Counted from the stretch's first letter, positions 1-12,722 are shown. The stretch: 64,000 nucleotides of DNA from Pyrenophora tritici-repentis (GCF_003171515.1 NC_089391.1:2108001-2172000); one strand, 5' to 3'. Notes: generated from the letters alone by a model not told the origin. Numbers and translations are program-made.

Positions 1-1612
1 ATGCAACGACCAATGTCGACTTCATACTTGTACAACAGCGCGTTGATATCGACAACTGCTAGATCAGCAGCGACCCTCTCGAGACGATATGAGGTATCGT
101 GGCCTGATTCACGCACGGCACGGTCGTGCAGGAAGTAGTCGTCGAGTTCGGGTTCAACAACACGCTGGTAGTTGTAGGCGTCAACAAACTCCTCAAAAGT
201 CATACCATGCTTGTCGGCATAGGGCTTCAAGATGTGCTCGAAATGGGTGGCTTCCGTTTCCGGCGGCACACCCAGTCCTCCGGGTCGATAGCGAGTAAGA
301 CCAGTGACGGGATCTAAACGAGGTGGGGACATCCACACCGAATGGTATTCCTTGATGGCAGCAAGGATAGCCTCTCGGAGAAATTCGAGGGCGCCAGGCT
401 CGTGCTTGATGCGTTCATAGCATCGCAGAGCCATGTCGGTGAGGAAGGGCGGCTGGGAGCGACAGAGGTAGTAGGTACGGTTCGCGTTGAGAATCTTGTT
501 GTAGTGCTTGATGCAGAAACAGAAGTGAATGACCATGGACTTGACCAGGTCGACACGGTCGTTGACGAGAAGGCCCAAGGACTCCATGTAGCTGTCCCAT
601 CCGTACAGTTCGTTGAAGCGACCACCTGGGACAACAAAGGGCAGGCCCCTCAGGTCCTTCTTGTTGGTTTCAGGGTCAATCCACTCTTCCATGGCAATGG
701 CGAGCAGACCAGGTGCCTTGTTCAAGTCGCGCACGTACTGGTCGTTGTCGCAGTCCTTGGCGAGCCAGATAACGTCGAGGCGCATGTCTGGATGCTCGCG
801 AGCAATGCGAGTGTAGTATTCGTATTGCTCTGGGGCACCCTGAGGAATGTATATACGGGGACGCGGGTCATCGGTCCAGTCCTTGGGGTCAACACCGACT
901 TTGGCAATGTTGGAGCCGTCGATGCGGCGGGTGAGGCCATCCCAGAAGGAAAATTGAATCAGACGGCTGAGGCGGTTTACTGGGTTCTCGTTTAGACGCG
1001 ACTCGTCGAGGACAATGGTCTTGCGGCCATAGTCCTTGGCGAGCGTCAGCTCTTGGAGCAGGTTCGAGAGCATGTAGGTGCCGCGGACATCGTGTTTCTT
1101 GAAGGCATTGGAGCCAAGGGTGCCGAGAGATATCGTCTGGTCTTTGTTAGCCAAACTCTCCACCGAGCAGTATCGCGTCGCCGTACCTTGGGTCCCTTGT
1201 CGTCAATGGTGATTTGGTAGTTCTGGTCGGAGTCTTCACGGGCAAGGAGCTGCTGTAGCGTCTCCTCGACGTTGATCTTGAAGCGGCGCGGCTGCAGCGA
1301 GATTTCATCTGTTGTGGTCAGCTCGGGTCCAGAAGCGTCTTTTGTCCAGGGCGCGTACCGTGGCTGATGCGGCGGCCAGCGGTGATGCCGTCGGTAATTG
1401 GGGCATTACGCGTGGATTGGTCTACGTTCTGTCCCGTGTTAGCACCGCCGTCGCCCATCTGGGGAACACGGGACAAGCGGGGCACTCACGGCCGAGTAGG
1501 TTCTCGCCCTCGCATGCTTCTTGGAATGACTTTCGCCATAGTAAATGTGCGGTGCAGCGTACGGATCAATGGCAGTCGAGGTTCGTCGAGGTTTCGAAGA
1601 TTGCGAGCTCAT
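1..1612 (-). CDS. NTH1: Neutral trehalase, 3' end outside the window
   Basis: Cytosolic alpha,alpha-trehalase splitting trehalose to two glucoses (GH37). Exons read 1612-1490, 1428-1359, 1308-1187 and 1136 to the window edge; introns are 61, 50 and 50 nt, all GT-AG. The first ATG is at 1612; further upstream the frame has only a GTG. Visible residues: an N-terminal tail with PKA-like sites (RRTS near residue 9, RRIS ending at S63), then a calcium-loop region ([13 protein letters not shown], residues 89-101), and the trehalase signature [15 protein letters not shown] starting near residue 275. About 483 of an expected ~740 residues are present; the C-terminal catalytic part lies beyond position 1. 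In yeast and other fungi the N-terminal PKA sites and calcium loop control activation; that this holds here is inference. Identity is firm from the signature and N-terminal architecture. Confidence 0.95.
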
Positions 1613-3139
1613 GCTACGATGTGGGGGGCGGGTGGACGCAGACACCAGTCAAACCGTCGTATGTTGTGCGGTGTTGTGTGGTGCTGTGTGGTGCTGTCTT
1701 GGGGCAGGTGCGTGGTGAAGATGTGCAGTGGTAGTGCTATGGCGTAGGTACTGTCCGCTCTGGGTTAAGACGGCGATACAGGCCTGGGGGTGGGGGTGGG
1801 GCGGCACCTTTGTACTGAAGATGTTTCACCCGGAGGCCGCAATGTCAGACAGCAATGTGTGGTCTAAGGGACTAGGGCAGGTGGCGTATACGGAAGCGTA
1901 TGTGGAAGCTGATGCGGTGTAGGAGAAGACATGGTGTTGTTGAGCCGGTCTCCTAGTTTTGACTGCTGCAGCCCCGGCAGGTCCGCCGATGGCTTCAGAA
2001 AGCATAATAGGCAGGCGCAATGGTGGGTCTGGCTATCACGATAGGTAATGACGGCGCAGGCGGTGAAGACGCTTCTGCATTTGTTCCAAGCAATGGGGTG
2101 ATGGGCGCAGGACCCAGGAACCTTCATCCAGGTGCGAACGCGAATTGCACCGGAAGTCCCGTGCAGCTGCAGCTGCAGCTGCACCTGAGCTCCTCCAAGT
2201 GCAAGCTGCAAGCACCAATTCCCAATTCCCCGACAACTCCCTTGTACCTGCCGGCCCCGACCACCTGCACCATCATCGCGACTGCCACGCCGAGCTTCTG
2301 CCGCCCCTCAGAATGACATAGGCCCCCCCCCCACTACGACGTCATCGCTCTCGACAATATCTGAAATCCTCAATCGGACCTCTGCCTTGTTACGTCCCAT
2401 GGCCGTCAAATCGCCCTGGTGAGCCTCAATGGCTCCCGACGTCTTCTCTGCCGTGTGCCAAATCTTTTTTCTTTGGCTTTTTTTCCTTACCACCCTTGTC
2501 GTCCTCGTGCATAACTCCTAAGCATTGCGCGTCCTGTGACTGGTTCGCCTGGCTGGCTCGACCTGGCTTTCCGTCAGCCTGCAGACGCACCCCCCACGCC
2601 TCCAGCTGCCTCTGTGTACCTCCGGCTACCACCATCGTGACCTTTTGGCGGCCACGACTTTTACCTTTGGCTGACTCTCTCGCCTAAATTTTCTCTTCTC
2701 CATAAGCCCCGGATAGGTGGACAATTCTCGCATCTCCGTCGCTCAATGCTCCCGTCTTAATCATCACTCATGTCAGATGACCATCTCGGGACATTCCGAC
2801 TTCGGCTCTCCAGCCGCGCCCGCTCCTTCCTCCACTTCCTTTTCCTCGTCACCGCATCACCACAGAGTAGAATGGCACTGATGGTAAAGTATGGGTCTTG
2901 CATGTTATGCATTGATCAATCCGCCTCACGGAGCCCCCCCCTACACTCCAGACCATGATTATAAGCTACACCGCCGAATCCTCGTTACAAACGAAACGTA
3001 ATATCGCTACCGCTATTCATGACAAAAGAGATGGTAATCGCAATCTTTTTTGGCTGTCAATGAGCCCCAACGCCTTCGCTAACAAGCAATCAAACAAACG
3101 CTGCTCAAACACCGGCAAACCGGCTCATGTATCCTGACT
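1613..3139. other. Intergenic, trehalase upstream region
   Basis: No gene is supported here. It lies upstream of the trehalase start and downstream of the small gene ending at 3140, both on the minus strand. It holds a GT-rich stretch (1660-1700), a short CAGCTG tandem repeat (about 2160-2185), C-runs near 2327 and 2937, and long pyrimidine-rich tracts (2440-2860). CCCCT/AGGGG pentamers of stress-response-element type occur but are too short to be convincing alone. Confidence 0.5.
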
Positions 3140-3755
3140 TCAAACTTCAACTTTCTTCGCGCTGGGCTTCCAGCTCTTCTTCATGCTCCTCCACCTCCAT
3201 CTTGCTCCCTTGGCTGATTCTGGTACCGGTGTGCTGCTTAGAGTGGCCGAATCTGGTCGTGGGTTGTCGTTGTTGCCCCAGCTGCTCGATGAAGTTGCGA
3301 ATGAGGTTGCGATGGAAGCCGTTCTTTGCATCTCGCACCCATCTGCGCTCTCATATATCCTGAGCTTCGACTTCGCTCGGGTTGGGAGAGGTTCTTGTAG
3401 AGCAAGAAAGCCAGAAGCGAAGCAGCCGCCGTACGCCTTCAACACCTCCAGAGACGCTGCTCTTCGCAGAGCCATTGTTTGTCTTTGGGCATCCGCATCT
3501 CCGTCATCAGACTCGGCAAAGTCGCCATCGTATCGGTAGTACAGTTCGGTGTAGCCAGCCGCTGACTGTTGGTCTTCTAGATGGCAAGCACTATCCGCCT
3601 GTGTCTTGTTAGCATGAAACCATGGAAAGACTTCATCAAGATTCGGCACATACCTTTGAGTGGATGGAACTGTGTGATCGCAAGTTTTCCTCGGTGAGTT
3701 GGGCTTGTGAAAAGCATACATCCCAGTTGGGGGTTCGTCCAAGGTTCTGGTACAT
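3140..3755 (-). CDS. Hypothetical protein, two exons
   Basis: Not recognised. The model is exon 1 at 3755-3654 and exon 2 at 3598-3140, joined over a textbook 55-nt fungal intron (GTATGT donor, GCTAAC branch point, ACAG acceptor), giving 186 residues. The start is the first ATG after a TATA box at 3926-3933; the frame stays open further upstream but without an ATG. The protein has an acidic stretch (FAESDDGDADAQ), a hydrophobic middle, and a Ser-rich, then basic C-terminus (RWRWRSMKKSWKPSAKK). No signal peptide or known motif is visible. Another frame is open over the last 190 nt (it would end EVEEHEEELEAQREES), so the 3' structure could involve one more intron. The splice signals and the TATA box make a real gene likely. 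Confidence 0.55.
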
Positions 3756-3925
3756 GTTGATGTTGATGGTGGTCGATTGAGTGCTTGTGGTTGATGCTTC
3801 ACTGGATGAGTGGAATAGGGAATCGAGTCCAAGTTCTTGGTTATAGTTGTGATTGTGGTAGTAGAGTTGTTGGTTGTTGTCTTGGACGAGTTGGTTGATT
3901 GATCCAGAGGCTAGGACGACCAAGT

Positions 3926-3933
3926 CTTATATA
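3926..3933 (-). promoter_or_regulatory. TATA box of the 3140-3755 gene
   Basis: The minus strand reads TATATAAG, about 170 nt before the first ATG at 3755. No other ATG lies between a start point about 30 nt downstream of this box and 3755, which supports the chosen start. Confidence 0.5.
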
Positions 3934-3939
3934 TCAACC

Positions 3940-6900
3940 GTGACCTTGGAACCCCAGCCAGGCAATCAGGATCATACCCACCAGACCATGCGCCATAGCG
4001 CCGCGCTCGCCGATTAACTCCAGGGACCAGGTTCCCAACTACAGCCAAGACAGTGGTACATGGCTGCCGCTCTACCGTTTCCGTCACCTCTCGCGCTCTG
4101 GCCGGATCAGCCCTCGTTGCTTTTAGTTGCCGTCTGCGCAGGGGCCGCATGGCAGATCCTGGCCTGCTGAACCAGAGGCTGGCTGCTCAGGCACGCACAA
4201 ACTCCACACTACCTCCTTCGTGGCGTCTGCACACGAGCCGGCCTATCACAAACTACTGTCTCCGCATAATTCAAGCCTCAACCCCTCTTGTTAGAAATTT
4301 ATTCACACATGCCGATCAGGCACGGTCTGAGTTTCACACAAACGCCTCTACCGCACTCAATTGTCGGTATGGCAACCTGGCATGCCAGTAAACATACGGC
4401 CCCCAGCCACGGTGGTAGAGTTCAGGCTGAGCGCTCACCTGATGAACTGATCAAAAAGACTTTATCTTGTCATTTGTGCCATGCGAACGAGAAAGGGCAG
4501 TCTGTGACAGAATCGTGAGTGGGTCTCTCAACTACATCGCCGTTCAATACCTACAGCAACAGCTCAGGCCGGCTCACCGCCTGCTATCGTCACTCGATGC
4601 GCCTAGCAACATGTATCCTTTACCCGCAGGGGGCTAATCGGCTGTCCAGGGCGCCGGGCGCAATCAAATGAGTCTTGACAGCTGTCGCAAAAAGCAGCAA
4701 CTGCTTAGCGCAGCGCGCCCCATGCGCCGAACGATGGATTCGTTTCCTTGTCCAGATCACGATACAGTGGTCCTGTTCCTGAGATGCGTGGAAGTCCTGG
4801 TGCGATACCCAAATCAGGCTGCGATCCTCAATTGTCGGGCCGCGCTCGGGCGGACTCTCCACCAATCTATTGCACAAACACCACGGCTGGCGATCATCCG
4901 CTCAAACATGAAGACAGATTACGCCATTGTCTACTGAGTACTAGAGTTCAGCGAAATGTTCTTTGTCGTATGACTCGAAAATAATAATCAATTGTGGCAT
5001 CTATCACTAATCGACGTTGACCCGACCGCAAGAGCCATGTTTTCGCTGTCGTGGGGCTCAGCTGCTTGCCAGTCATGTACCCCTGCACTAGCGTGCCCAG
5101 CCCAGTGGCTGGTGTTTTCACGATCTCTCATTTCAGAAGTTTATTGTATTCGCTGCATTTACCGCTTCTGTGTCCCCAGAATGCGGCCGAACGAATTGAG
5201 TCATTGGCCTGGCGGCCGGGTACCACAGCACGCAATCTGCTCTCCCACGAACCAGGCATCCACTTTGCTTTGTACTCATTCGGTTCCAATGTAGACAGTT
5301 GGACAGCAACGTTCATGAGACAGCAACACCAACGTCCGTCTCACCTGGGGGAAACGATTGACTAACGGCATAGCTAGATATGTCTCGGTACCAGGCGCCT
5401 GCCGCCTCCCGAATTGATCTGCTATCTACGGCGCATTGTAATGGTTGCCTCGAGTCTGCACATGGTCGGCCAAGTCACAAGATGATGATGCTAGTCGCCC
5501 TGCATCCGAGTGCGACTCTTGGTGTTGCGTTTGGGGGTCTCGCCGACTGACAGGCCCAAGTTCCAAATACCACCCCTGGGCTCGTGTTCGAATCCAAATG
5601 ACGTCGCCAATCGCTAGAGAAGGATATGCGTCTAGATCTCGCCGAGCTAAGGTTGGTTTGATATCGTCGATTTCTCGCTTGAAATCCCATTTTCATGATG
5701 AGATTCCCATCATTACTGACTCGAACCCTGTCCGGATCTACCACTTCCGCGGCGCAACTTCGTCTCCCAGATCGGCGAGCATCTCTGCAGGATCCCGTCC
5801 CCAGCTCAACATCATGACCAGAATAGCAGCCTGATTCTACCCACAGGTCTGGATCACCCGCCCCTGCACCATGAATCGCCATCTTGTGTTACGTTTGGGC
5901 AGCCCAAGTAAATGGGTAGAATGACTCTTGTGACAAAGTGGATATGATAGGATCGTGTGCGACTGTACAAAATGCCCTATTTGTGCCCAACGATGAGGGT
6001 GTGCAACTAAATGGATCGACGGGGCAGTCTGTCACACAAAAGCATGAGCAGGGTTTACAGACATCATGACGAAAGAGGGGGTGCTCATTGACACCCCGTG
6101 ATCTAGATGTCACTGGGTGTGATTGTTATGATTAATAACTCCGTGTATGTGTCCGAATGCGTGGGTTGCGAAGGGGAAAGTATCGCGGTGTTTACTGTCG
6201 CATTCGCACTGCACGAAGCCTGCTGCTGGCGGTCGTATACCATGCCTGTCGCCAATAGGAGAACGGAAACGCTGTGACTCTCTCGGGCATCGCAAGCATA
6301 CCCCGGGTCCGCGCACGCGATCAGTAATCTACCCCTCAGGAGATGTTTGGCAATCCGCCGCTGCTTTTGGTCACCCCTACAGGAATTGTGTAGGATGACG
6401 TTCTACTATGGTCAGGGACATAATATCTGTAGAACGCTGTAGACGTGTAGCACGACACGGCTGCTTCATCGTCAGTAGCGTCGTGCCTTGGTACCGGAAC
6501 CTGGGTTTCCAAAGCCATGGAACTACCCTGCAAGCAAGGATTCTGAGCATCACGTGTCCCGAGGTCCACACCCGGGCTGGCTCATTGTTATCTTGGACTT
6601 TTGCCAGCCAATCAAAGCCGAGACCTTCACTTGCGTGAACTCCGCCCAAACAGTCGCTGGAAGAAGGAGCATTTCATGTTGCTAGCGTTCTCCTCCAATT
6701 TCTTTTTCTTCTTCTGCTGTCATCTCTCGAGCTCTCGCATATTGCTGGCCTTGCAAGGAAAGCACAAGAGTAGACAAGACAGGCTATGTAACACGGACAG
6801 GTTGCATCAATTGCTCATTCTCAGCATCCATACTTTCTCGTTCGAAGGGAGAATTACACAATACAACTGCTGGTTTTGAAGGCGGGGTAGCCCATCATTT

Positions 6901-7560
6901 CTTTTCCGTCCTCTCTATGCATCTTGGTGTTGTGTGTTGTTGCTAGCTTACCCTGAGAGAAGGGAAAATAAGGGTAAACAGGGTTTACAGAATACAAGTC
7001 ACGCCACGTCATGGTACCAGATCCCGCCCGTTTCAGGGTCTTCCAACTTACACTGTCCTACACTCGCGCTTCTAGCATCGGCGCGTCCTTACTGGATATC
7101 ACACCCATCCATAACCCCGTTCAGAACTCGATGGTCACACATGAGAAACGGGCAGGATACCACTAGTCGTACCGTCATTGCTACACTCGTAAACTCCCCT
7201 TCCCCTTGTCGATCTCACCATTTAGTCTTTGAGAGCGACACTCAGGTACAATAATAGTGATACGTGGCTGTGCTGATCCAGATACGATTGATAAGATTGA
7301 ACAAAGATGTGCATTGACGAGGCTGAGACTAGTGGGGGCATCTGAAGTCCGGCCACCATACAGGGGACTACAGTGTAGGAGGGTGAGCAGGTGAGAGGAG
7401 GGTTAGCGAAAATACCAGGACATGTAACGTGTCTAGGGGCCTTGGATTAGATTAGCCGAGGGCCAGGAGGGGAAAGGTAGGGTCGGGTAGAGAGAAAAGT
7501 GCCCAGATGAGAAAAGAAGAAGGAAAATGTGCGTTGACCGCGTGCGTGGCGTGTGCTAGA
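3940..7560. other. Gene-poor intergenic region
   Basis: About 3.6 kb in which I see no convincing gene. All open frames are short (135 codons or fewer), overlap on both strands and lack splice-linked continuations or recognisable motifs. No tRNA or rRNA was recognised. A non-coding transcript or a strongly decayed element cannot be excluded. Confidence 0.5.
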
Positions 7561-7810
7561 TGGGCTACGTTCGAACTCGTGTGTATACGGCAGTGTTCAG
7601 AGCTTTTGCACGATGAGCATCGGTGAGGAAGATTCTTTTACGAAAGCATCGATTATGAGCAACACGAAATTCGCATAGCACCAGGGGCTTGAGCGCATGG
7701 AATTTTGCAATATCTCGCCAAGAGGTTTGAAAGCCGAAGATGCTGAAGCAAGAAAAATAAAAGAGCATTCTGAACACTTGAACTTTGTAACACACCATCT
7801 AAATTTGAAC

Positions 7811-9350
7811 CACTGACCACATATAGACACCACGGACAACGTTTTACGTGGACCCTGAAATCTTGCGAACTTGAATGGATGAGGGTCTGGACTGGAAATC
7901 AACATGGTGAAACGCACTGACTGCGAGGTGGTGGTGGTTGAAAACACACTGCTCTCTCGCTTTCGTAGCGACAGCCGGACTGGAACAGAAGGTAAAAAGG
8001 AAAAGAAAGGGAGTGAGTGGGTGTGTTACGAATCCTGAAATAACCACGGACAACGTTGGTATGGACCCTGCCCGTCTGGACTGAGGATCTGGACTCTCAG
8101 GACCCCTAGGAAACAAAAACATGAGGAAGCTGGGAGAGTGATCAACGCACTTTCCACCATGCCGTACCAGAGTCGTCTTTCTCGAAACAAATCCCGCAAA
8201 GCTTGGGGGATGAACAAGAAGGGAGGAAAAGAATGGTGTAGATCATACGCACTGACTTGGTACGTTGAGGCGAGAGAGAGGAAGTCTCGGAGAACGCCTA
8301 TGTGCAAACCACGCTGAAGAGTTGTGAACCGCCATGATGGACGGCAAACCCTGGAACCGAAGCATGCTTGAGCGCAACAAAGTTCAACACCATAGCCAGC
8401 CGGAGAGCGCGAGGGTCAAAACATTTGCATGGACCCTTTAGGGTCCGGAACGAAAGGGAAAGAAAAAAAGATGAAGATGTTGAGCGCACTTACCACGTCG
8501 GCAGCAGAGAATACCAGGTGAACGAGCGCGATCCTCAGCTCTCTTGAGCTGCTGTTCCCATCGGCTCACTCATGCCCAGTTAGTCAGCCATTCGAGCGCA
8601 ACAAAGTTCAACACCATCACTCGGCCGGGGCGAGAACTAAAAAAAACTTGGGCCAAAACATTTGCATGGACCCTTTCGCTCATCTTAAGGGCCCGGAACG
8701 AAAACACAAAAAAAGATGAGGATGTTGGGCGCACTTACCATGTCGGCAGAATACCAGGCAAGTCGATCCTCAGCCCTCTCCACGTACCCTCCTCATCGGC
8801 CAGTTGTTTATTTTCCTAACCTCGCGCCCGCCGTTTCAAGTACCGTCGGCACCTGTTATTTTTCGTCGTTGCTGTTTTGCTGTGCTGGCTTGCTGGGTCA
8901 GTGCGAGTTGGGTGGTTGACATTGCTGTTTCGGCAAAGCTCCAGAACGAAGGAAAAAGGAAACTGGTTGCGGACGGTTAGGTTTTAGGGAAGTGAGCTGG
9001 CAAAGGGTCCAGGGTTCTAGATGCTAACGTGCCCAAAGTGCCCAAAGTCAGATTTTGTAAGAATAGAAAAGGTGAATAGGGGACCCTTTTAGTCCTAAAC
9101 GAGGGCAGACTATCACTGGCACTGACCAAAAAGGGTACTGTGTGAGGTTTTAGCGACCGTGATCCTGACGCGTCTGCGGTTCTTGTGACGAAGGTCAGCG
9201 GCATTATTTTCTTTGCAAATATTTCTGATTGGGAGGGTCGCGAAGAAGACTTGAGTGGGATGGGATGCTTGGACCCTGACGCTGGATGAACAGTTTTGGC
9301 TTCGCTTGGGGGAATGGGAAAGTCGGGAATGGCGCGCGCGGAGGGACCCT
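7811..9350 (-). repeat. Array of diverged intron-like modules
   Basis: On the minus strand a donor-like motif GT[A/C]AGTG[C/G] recurs at about 9127, 8739, 8494, 8257, 7922 and 7818, with a degenerate copy at 8155. It is usually followed by a pyrimidine tract. An acceptor-like motif (AAG or CAG) next to GGTCC recurs at about 9350, 9277, 9087, 8674, 8437, 8069 and 7856. Two units (8372 to about 8540 and 8596 to about 8775) are clear tandem copies 224 bp apart. Another pair shares the block ACGTTGTCCGTGG after GGTCC (near 8050 and 7830). The units could be repeated exon-intron blocks of one minus-strand transcript or a decayed tandem repeat. No long conserved protein comes out of them. Confidence 0.5.
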
Positions 9351-9399
9351 GAGATGTTTGTGGCGAACGCAAGTGGGGCCTTCGTGAGATTTGAGACGG

Positions 9400-10055
9400 T
9401 GGTTGTGAAGGGTGTTAGGAAAGAAAAAATTGTGAGGTTGTGGATGTGGACAGTGAGAAAGGGGTGAGGGATGCAAAAGGGAATGGCGAAAAACGGAGGG
9501 AGGGAGTGGATGGGAGTGTTTTGGTTCGAGGCTTGTGAGGCTGAGTGTATACGAGCAATTGGTATGTTTGATGTGGAATAGACATGTTTGAGAATAGGAG
9601 CGGGCCTTTGGGGGTTGTTCGATGCTCACGATGTCGGGATGTGGGTTGAGGATCGGGAGATTCTGACGGAGAGACTACAGAGAGGTAGCGTGTACGTCAT
9701 CGAGTTGGAACCACGACCATCAGCGACCATTTACGGGTTCTATCTTTCTCTTGAACAACTAACAGACTCGGCATATTACCCATTGAACCATCAGCAGTAT
9801 ACCCACTCCTATGTTTCCCGCGCACCCTGACACCACAAGATCCTTGAAGACCCTCCACCATACCCATACCCAATCCAACACGTCTCTCCCCCCTACCTCC
9901 GTCCTCCCATTCCCATCACCAACGAAGATCAACGACGATCCCAGCCCCCAAACCACCAGCCTCGGAGATGTCAAATATCACGGAAACCCATTCATCCAGG
10001 CCCATCCAAAAAAGCAACCCAAACACCCACCGCTTCAAATCCTCAATCACACACA

Positions 10056-10089
<34 letters not shown>

Positions 10090-12196
10090 GCCTCGCCCAA
10101 TCCCTCCGTGGAGCGACCTCGACGGGCGAAGCAAACCTCCTTAGAAGCCGCGTAGTGTCGACGTGCAAATCCGGCCTCATCCACAAGGAACAAGGCTATT
10201 AAGTTCCAAAAAAGCAAATGCCTTCCTCTCAAATCCCCAAAGACCCCATCTGTCATAACCGCCCTGCCCTGACCGGTCTTGACGCCATAGTAGGTAAGGG
10301 ACTGGGACTGGTAACTGGATTAACCAATGCAATGCAGGGTTACCAAAAGCAAAAACTTCCTTCTCTCACTTATCCAGCCCTGTTCTAATTGCGTTGGTTG
10401 GAGAGGCTTGCGCAATTGCGTCGCGTCGCGTCGATAAAAGCAAACGGCCAGGTTTCATGGCTGCTGGCATGGATTGGCTGCGCGCCTGTCAGGGGTGCGT
10501 GCCAACCATACTCGAGAAGCAAAAAAAAAGAAGTTTGGGGCTGCGCAGGGCTGTACCCCTGTCGCTCGCGGCTGCGTGGAGATGCATTGGGCTTAGCGAT
10601 GGGGGCAGGATGCGTGTTTGGTAGCGAGGGACCGCTAGTATGAGCCGCGGTAGATGCGGTAGATGAAGGGAATGCAGAAGGGACGGGGTGGGAGATTAGG
10701 AAAATATGATACATGAAAGCCTGGAGGCAAGACCGAAAGTAGAGGGTGATGACGGGAATAGATCGACGTTTTACCTTGTCCTTGTCCACCACTACCTGTT
10801 TATCACTCGCCATGGCGTTGATACCACCCATCATCGTCTTCCCGTGGCTTGCCTAGCTGATACTGGATCACGGTGAAGATCTTTTGGGGGGTGGCGGCCA
10901 TACTAGACCCCATCTGGAGGTTACGGGTACGGGTACCTAGACTGTATTTGGTCTAGGGAGGAAAGAGCGAAGGAGGGGGACTAGAGCTGCAATTGAGATG
11001 ATCTTTCACACTGGGGTGAGGGAGTAATGGTGTCACGAGGCTGATGTGGGTTTGGCGTGCGCGCGTATGCGTGTAGGTGTGTGGGTGGGTGGGTGTTTGT
11101 TGTGTGGGGAATATAGATAGCTTGGGGGATGGTGGATGACGATGGATGGTTTGGTGGGTATAGTGAGCTATCACTTTAGTAGCCTGCCTCTTTGGGACAA
11201 GGTAGTGGGTTTGTTTGGGGTTAGGGGCATGATCATGATGTGTAGGGTACTATGGTAGTATTATTGATACGAGCAAGCTTGGAAGTCTATCATCATCACG
11301 TGTGTGACTACACTTATCTAACCTCCTTGGTCGGGGCTGTGGATATCCGTGTTCCAGGAACATGGATGAGAAAAGGTGAATTCATTTCGAAGAGTTTTTT
11401 TGTTTCTTGGTAGCGCCGTCGTTGCCGGGCTTTTGCCGGTGTAGAAGTTGATGGATTAATTGTCACGATCGCTGGTGTAGGTTATATGTCGAGGAGATCG
11501 AAGGGTGGGTTCGTGCGAGCGACGGGGTGTATATAAATGGCGCCGGAATGCTCTCGATAGTCTTTCAACTGACTGGTACTATTCCAGGCCGCTATAAGAA
11601 AGTTCGACTATCTATTTAGCCTTACCTAACCCCTATAAAGTGTCTTGAAATACTTGCTGTTTGCACAGACGCAGCTGTATCTGAGTCTCTTATCAAGACT
11701 TTAATCTAGCGGTTTGTATAGGCTTTCTCAGTAGTTGAACTACCCCCTTCTCCCATCTTCCTCACAAACTACCAACCCAGCTACGCAAAAGGCAGATAAT
11801 ACCCGCTAATATGCGTCAGCGCAAACCGTTTACCTAACGACGTAGCGCTTCTACTATCTGGAACACAGTTTGCAGACAACTAGGTAACGTTTCGTCGTAT
11901 GTAGAGGAAACAAGCCGTGGCGAGGAGTGTAGCTATGAGGAGTGAACTTGTGGTATATACCCGTACAGTCTTTCATATCCAACGGAAGATGTGACGAGTT
12001 TAATTATTCATAAGTAAATGAGTCATTGGCATGTCGTCGATTGTTGGAGTGTGCGTACTTATGGTTTTCCGTCGGATGGGAAAAAGAGGTGCAACAACAC
12101 AGTCATGACAGAAGATCAACATCTAAGTTGTCTCCACAGCTTACTCAGATTTTCCTTCGCTACAAACATCCATTCCCAGTGCCGAGAAAAATAGCT
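9400..12196. other. Intergenic region with simple repeats
   Basis: No gene can be modelled with confidence. A minus-strand ATG at 10834 opens a short frame (MMGGINAMASDKQVVVDKDK) ending at a possible GTAAAA donor. It looks like a first exon but I could not find a convincing second one. A G/T-rich stretch lies at 11070-11110. From 11570 to 11950 the sequence is AT-rich with many stops and may be old transposon debris, not assignable. Confidence 0.4.
10048..10088. repeat. CA dinucleotide microsatellite
   Basis: An almost pure CA run of about 40 nt with one G interruption. It causes spurious Thr-His or Cys-Val open frames on the two strands. Confidence 0.95.
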
Positions 12197-12201
12197 CATG
12201 T
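12197..12201. repeat. Target site duplication, left copy (CATGT)
   Basis: Five bases directly before the 5' LTR, repeated directly after the 3' LTR at 18231-18235. This is the usual duplication length for LTR retrotransposons. Confidence 0.95.
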
Positions 12202-12393
12202 TGTCGGATCGTGAGTATCGGTAGAGACGTCGGCTGCTGGACACTTCGGCCCGACTTCGGCCCACCTTGCGCAGAGCTTAGGTATACCTTCGTAGCAGCT
12301 GTGTTCGTAATAAATAAATCACCATCACCGAACAGAATGCATTCCTAGTTATCGTTATTTCCTTTCAGCACTAGTGCTATAGACCTTCCAACA
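12202..12393 (+). repeat. 5' LTR of the Copia element
   Basis: 192 bp, TG...CA termini. It contains a repeated CTTCGGCCC motif, a TAATAAATAAAT stretch that could serve as a polyadenylation signal, and an AGCACTAGTGCT palindrome near its 3' end. Confidence 0.97.
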
Positions 12394-12722
12394 CTGATCA
12401 GTGATTGCTTAAGGCGATCACAGACAGCAAGGTAGAAGAGACAGACCGCATCTTCGACGAACTCCCTGACGCACGACGTTATACTCCCGGGAGAAGATTC
12501 TGTGCTAAGAACAGAGCGAGGCAGAGATAACACAAAGCACTCTTAACCTCCCTCTACAGCTGCTGGTTTAGCCTAATCCGCGAACACAGAGCGCGTCAGC
12601 AACGCAACACAACTCAACCGTACGAGCGTCTCCGGACGATCCGATCACGTACAACAACAAGCGCTGGCACGACCAACCAGCGAGACAACAACACCGACAA
12701 CGCGTCAACACCCGCTAGCAAG

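Noticed and set aside
4053..4391. 112-codon frame in the gene-poor region
   Set aside because: No splice-linked exons, motifs or promoter signal, and an overlapping frame exists on the other strand.
5584..5596. Box-B-like GTTCGAATCC suggesting a tRNA
   Set aside because: No box A at a proper distance and no cloverleaf or acceptor stem could be drawn.
5445..5882. Overlapping 129- and 135-codon frames on both strands
   Set aside because: Neither has a recognisable motif; the mutual overlap suggests chance open frames in GC-rich DNA.
9811..10155. His/Thr-repeat protein
   Set aside because: The repeat is the CA microsatellite translated; the flanks show no protein character.
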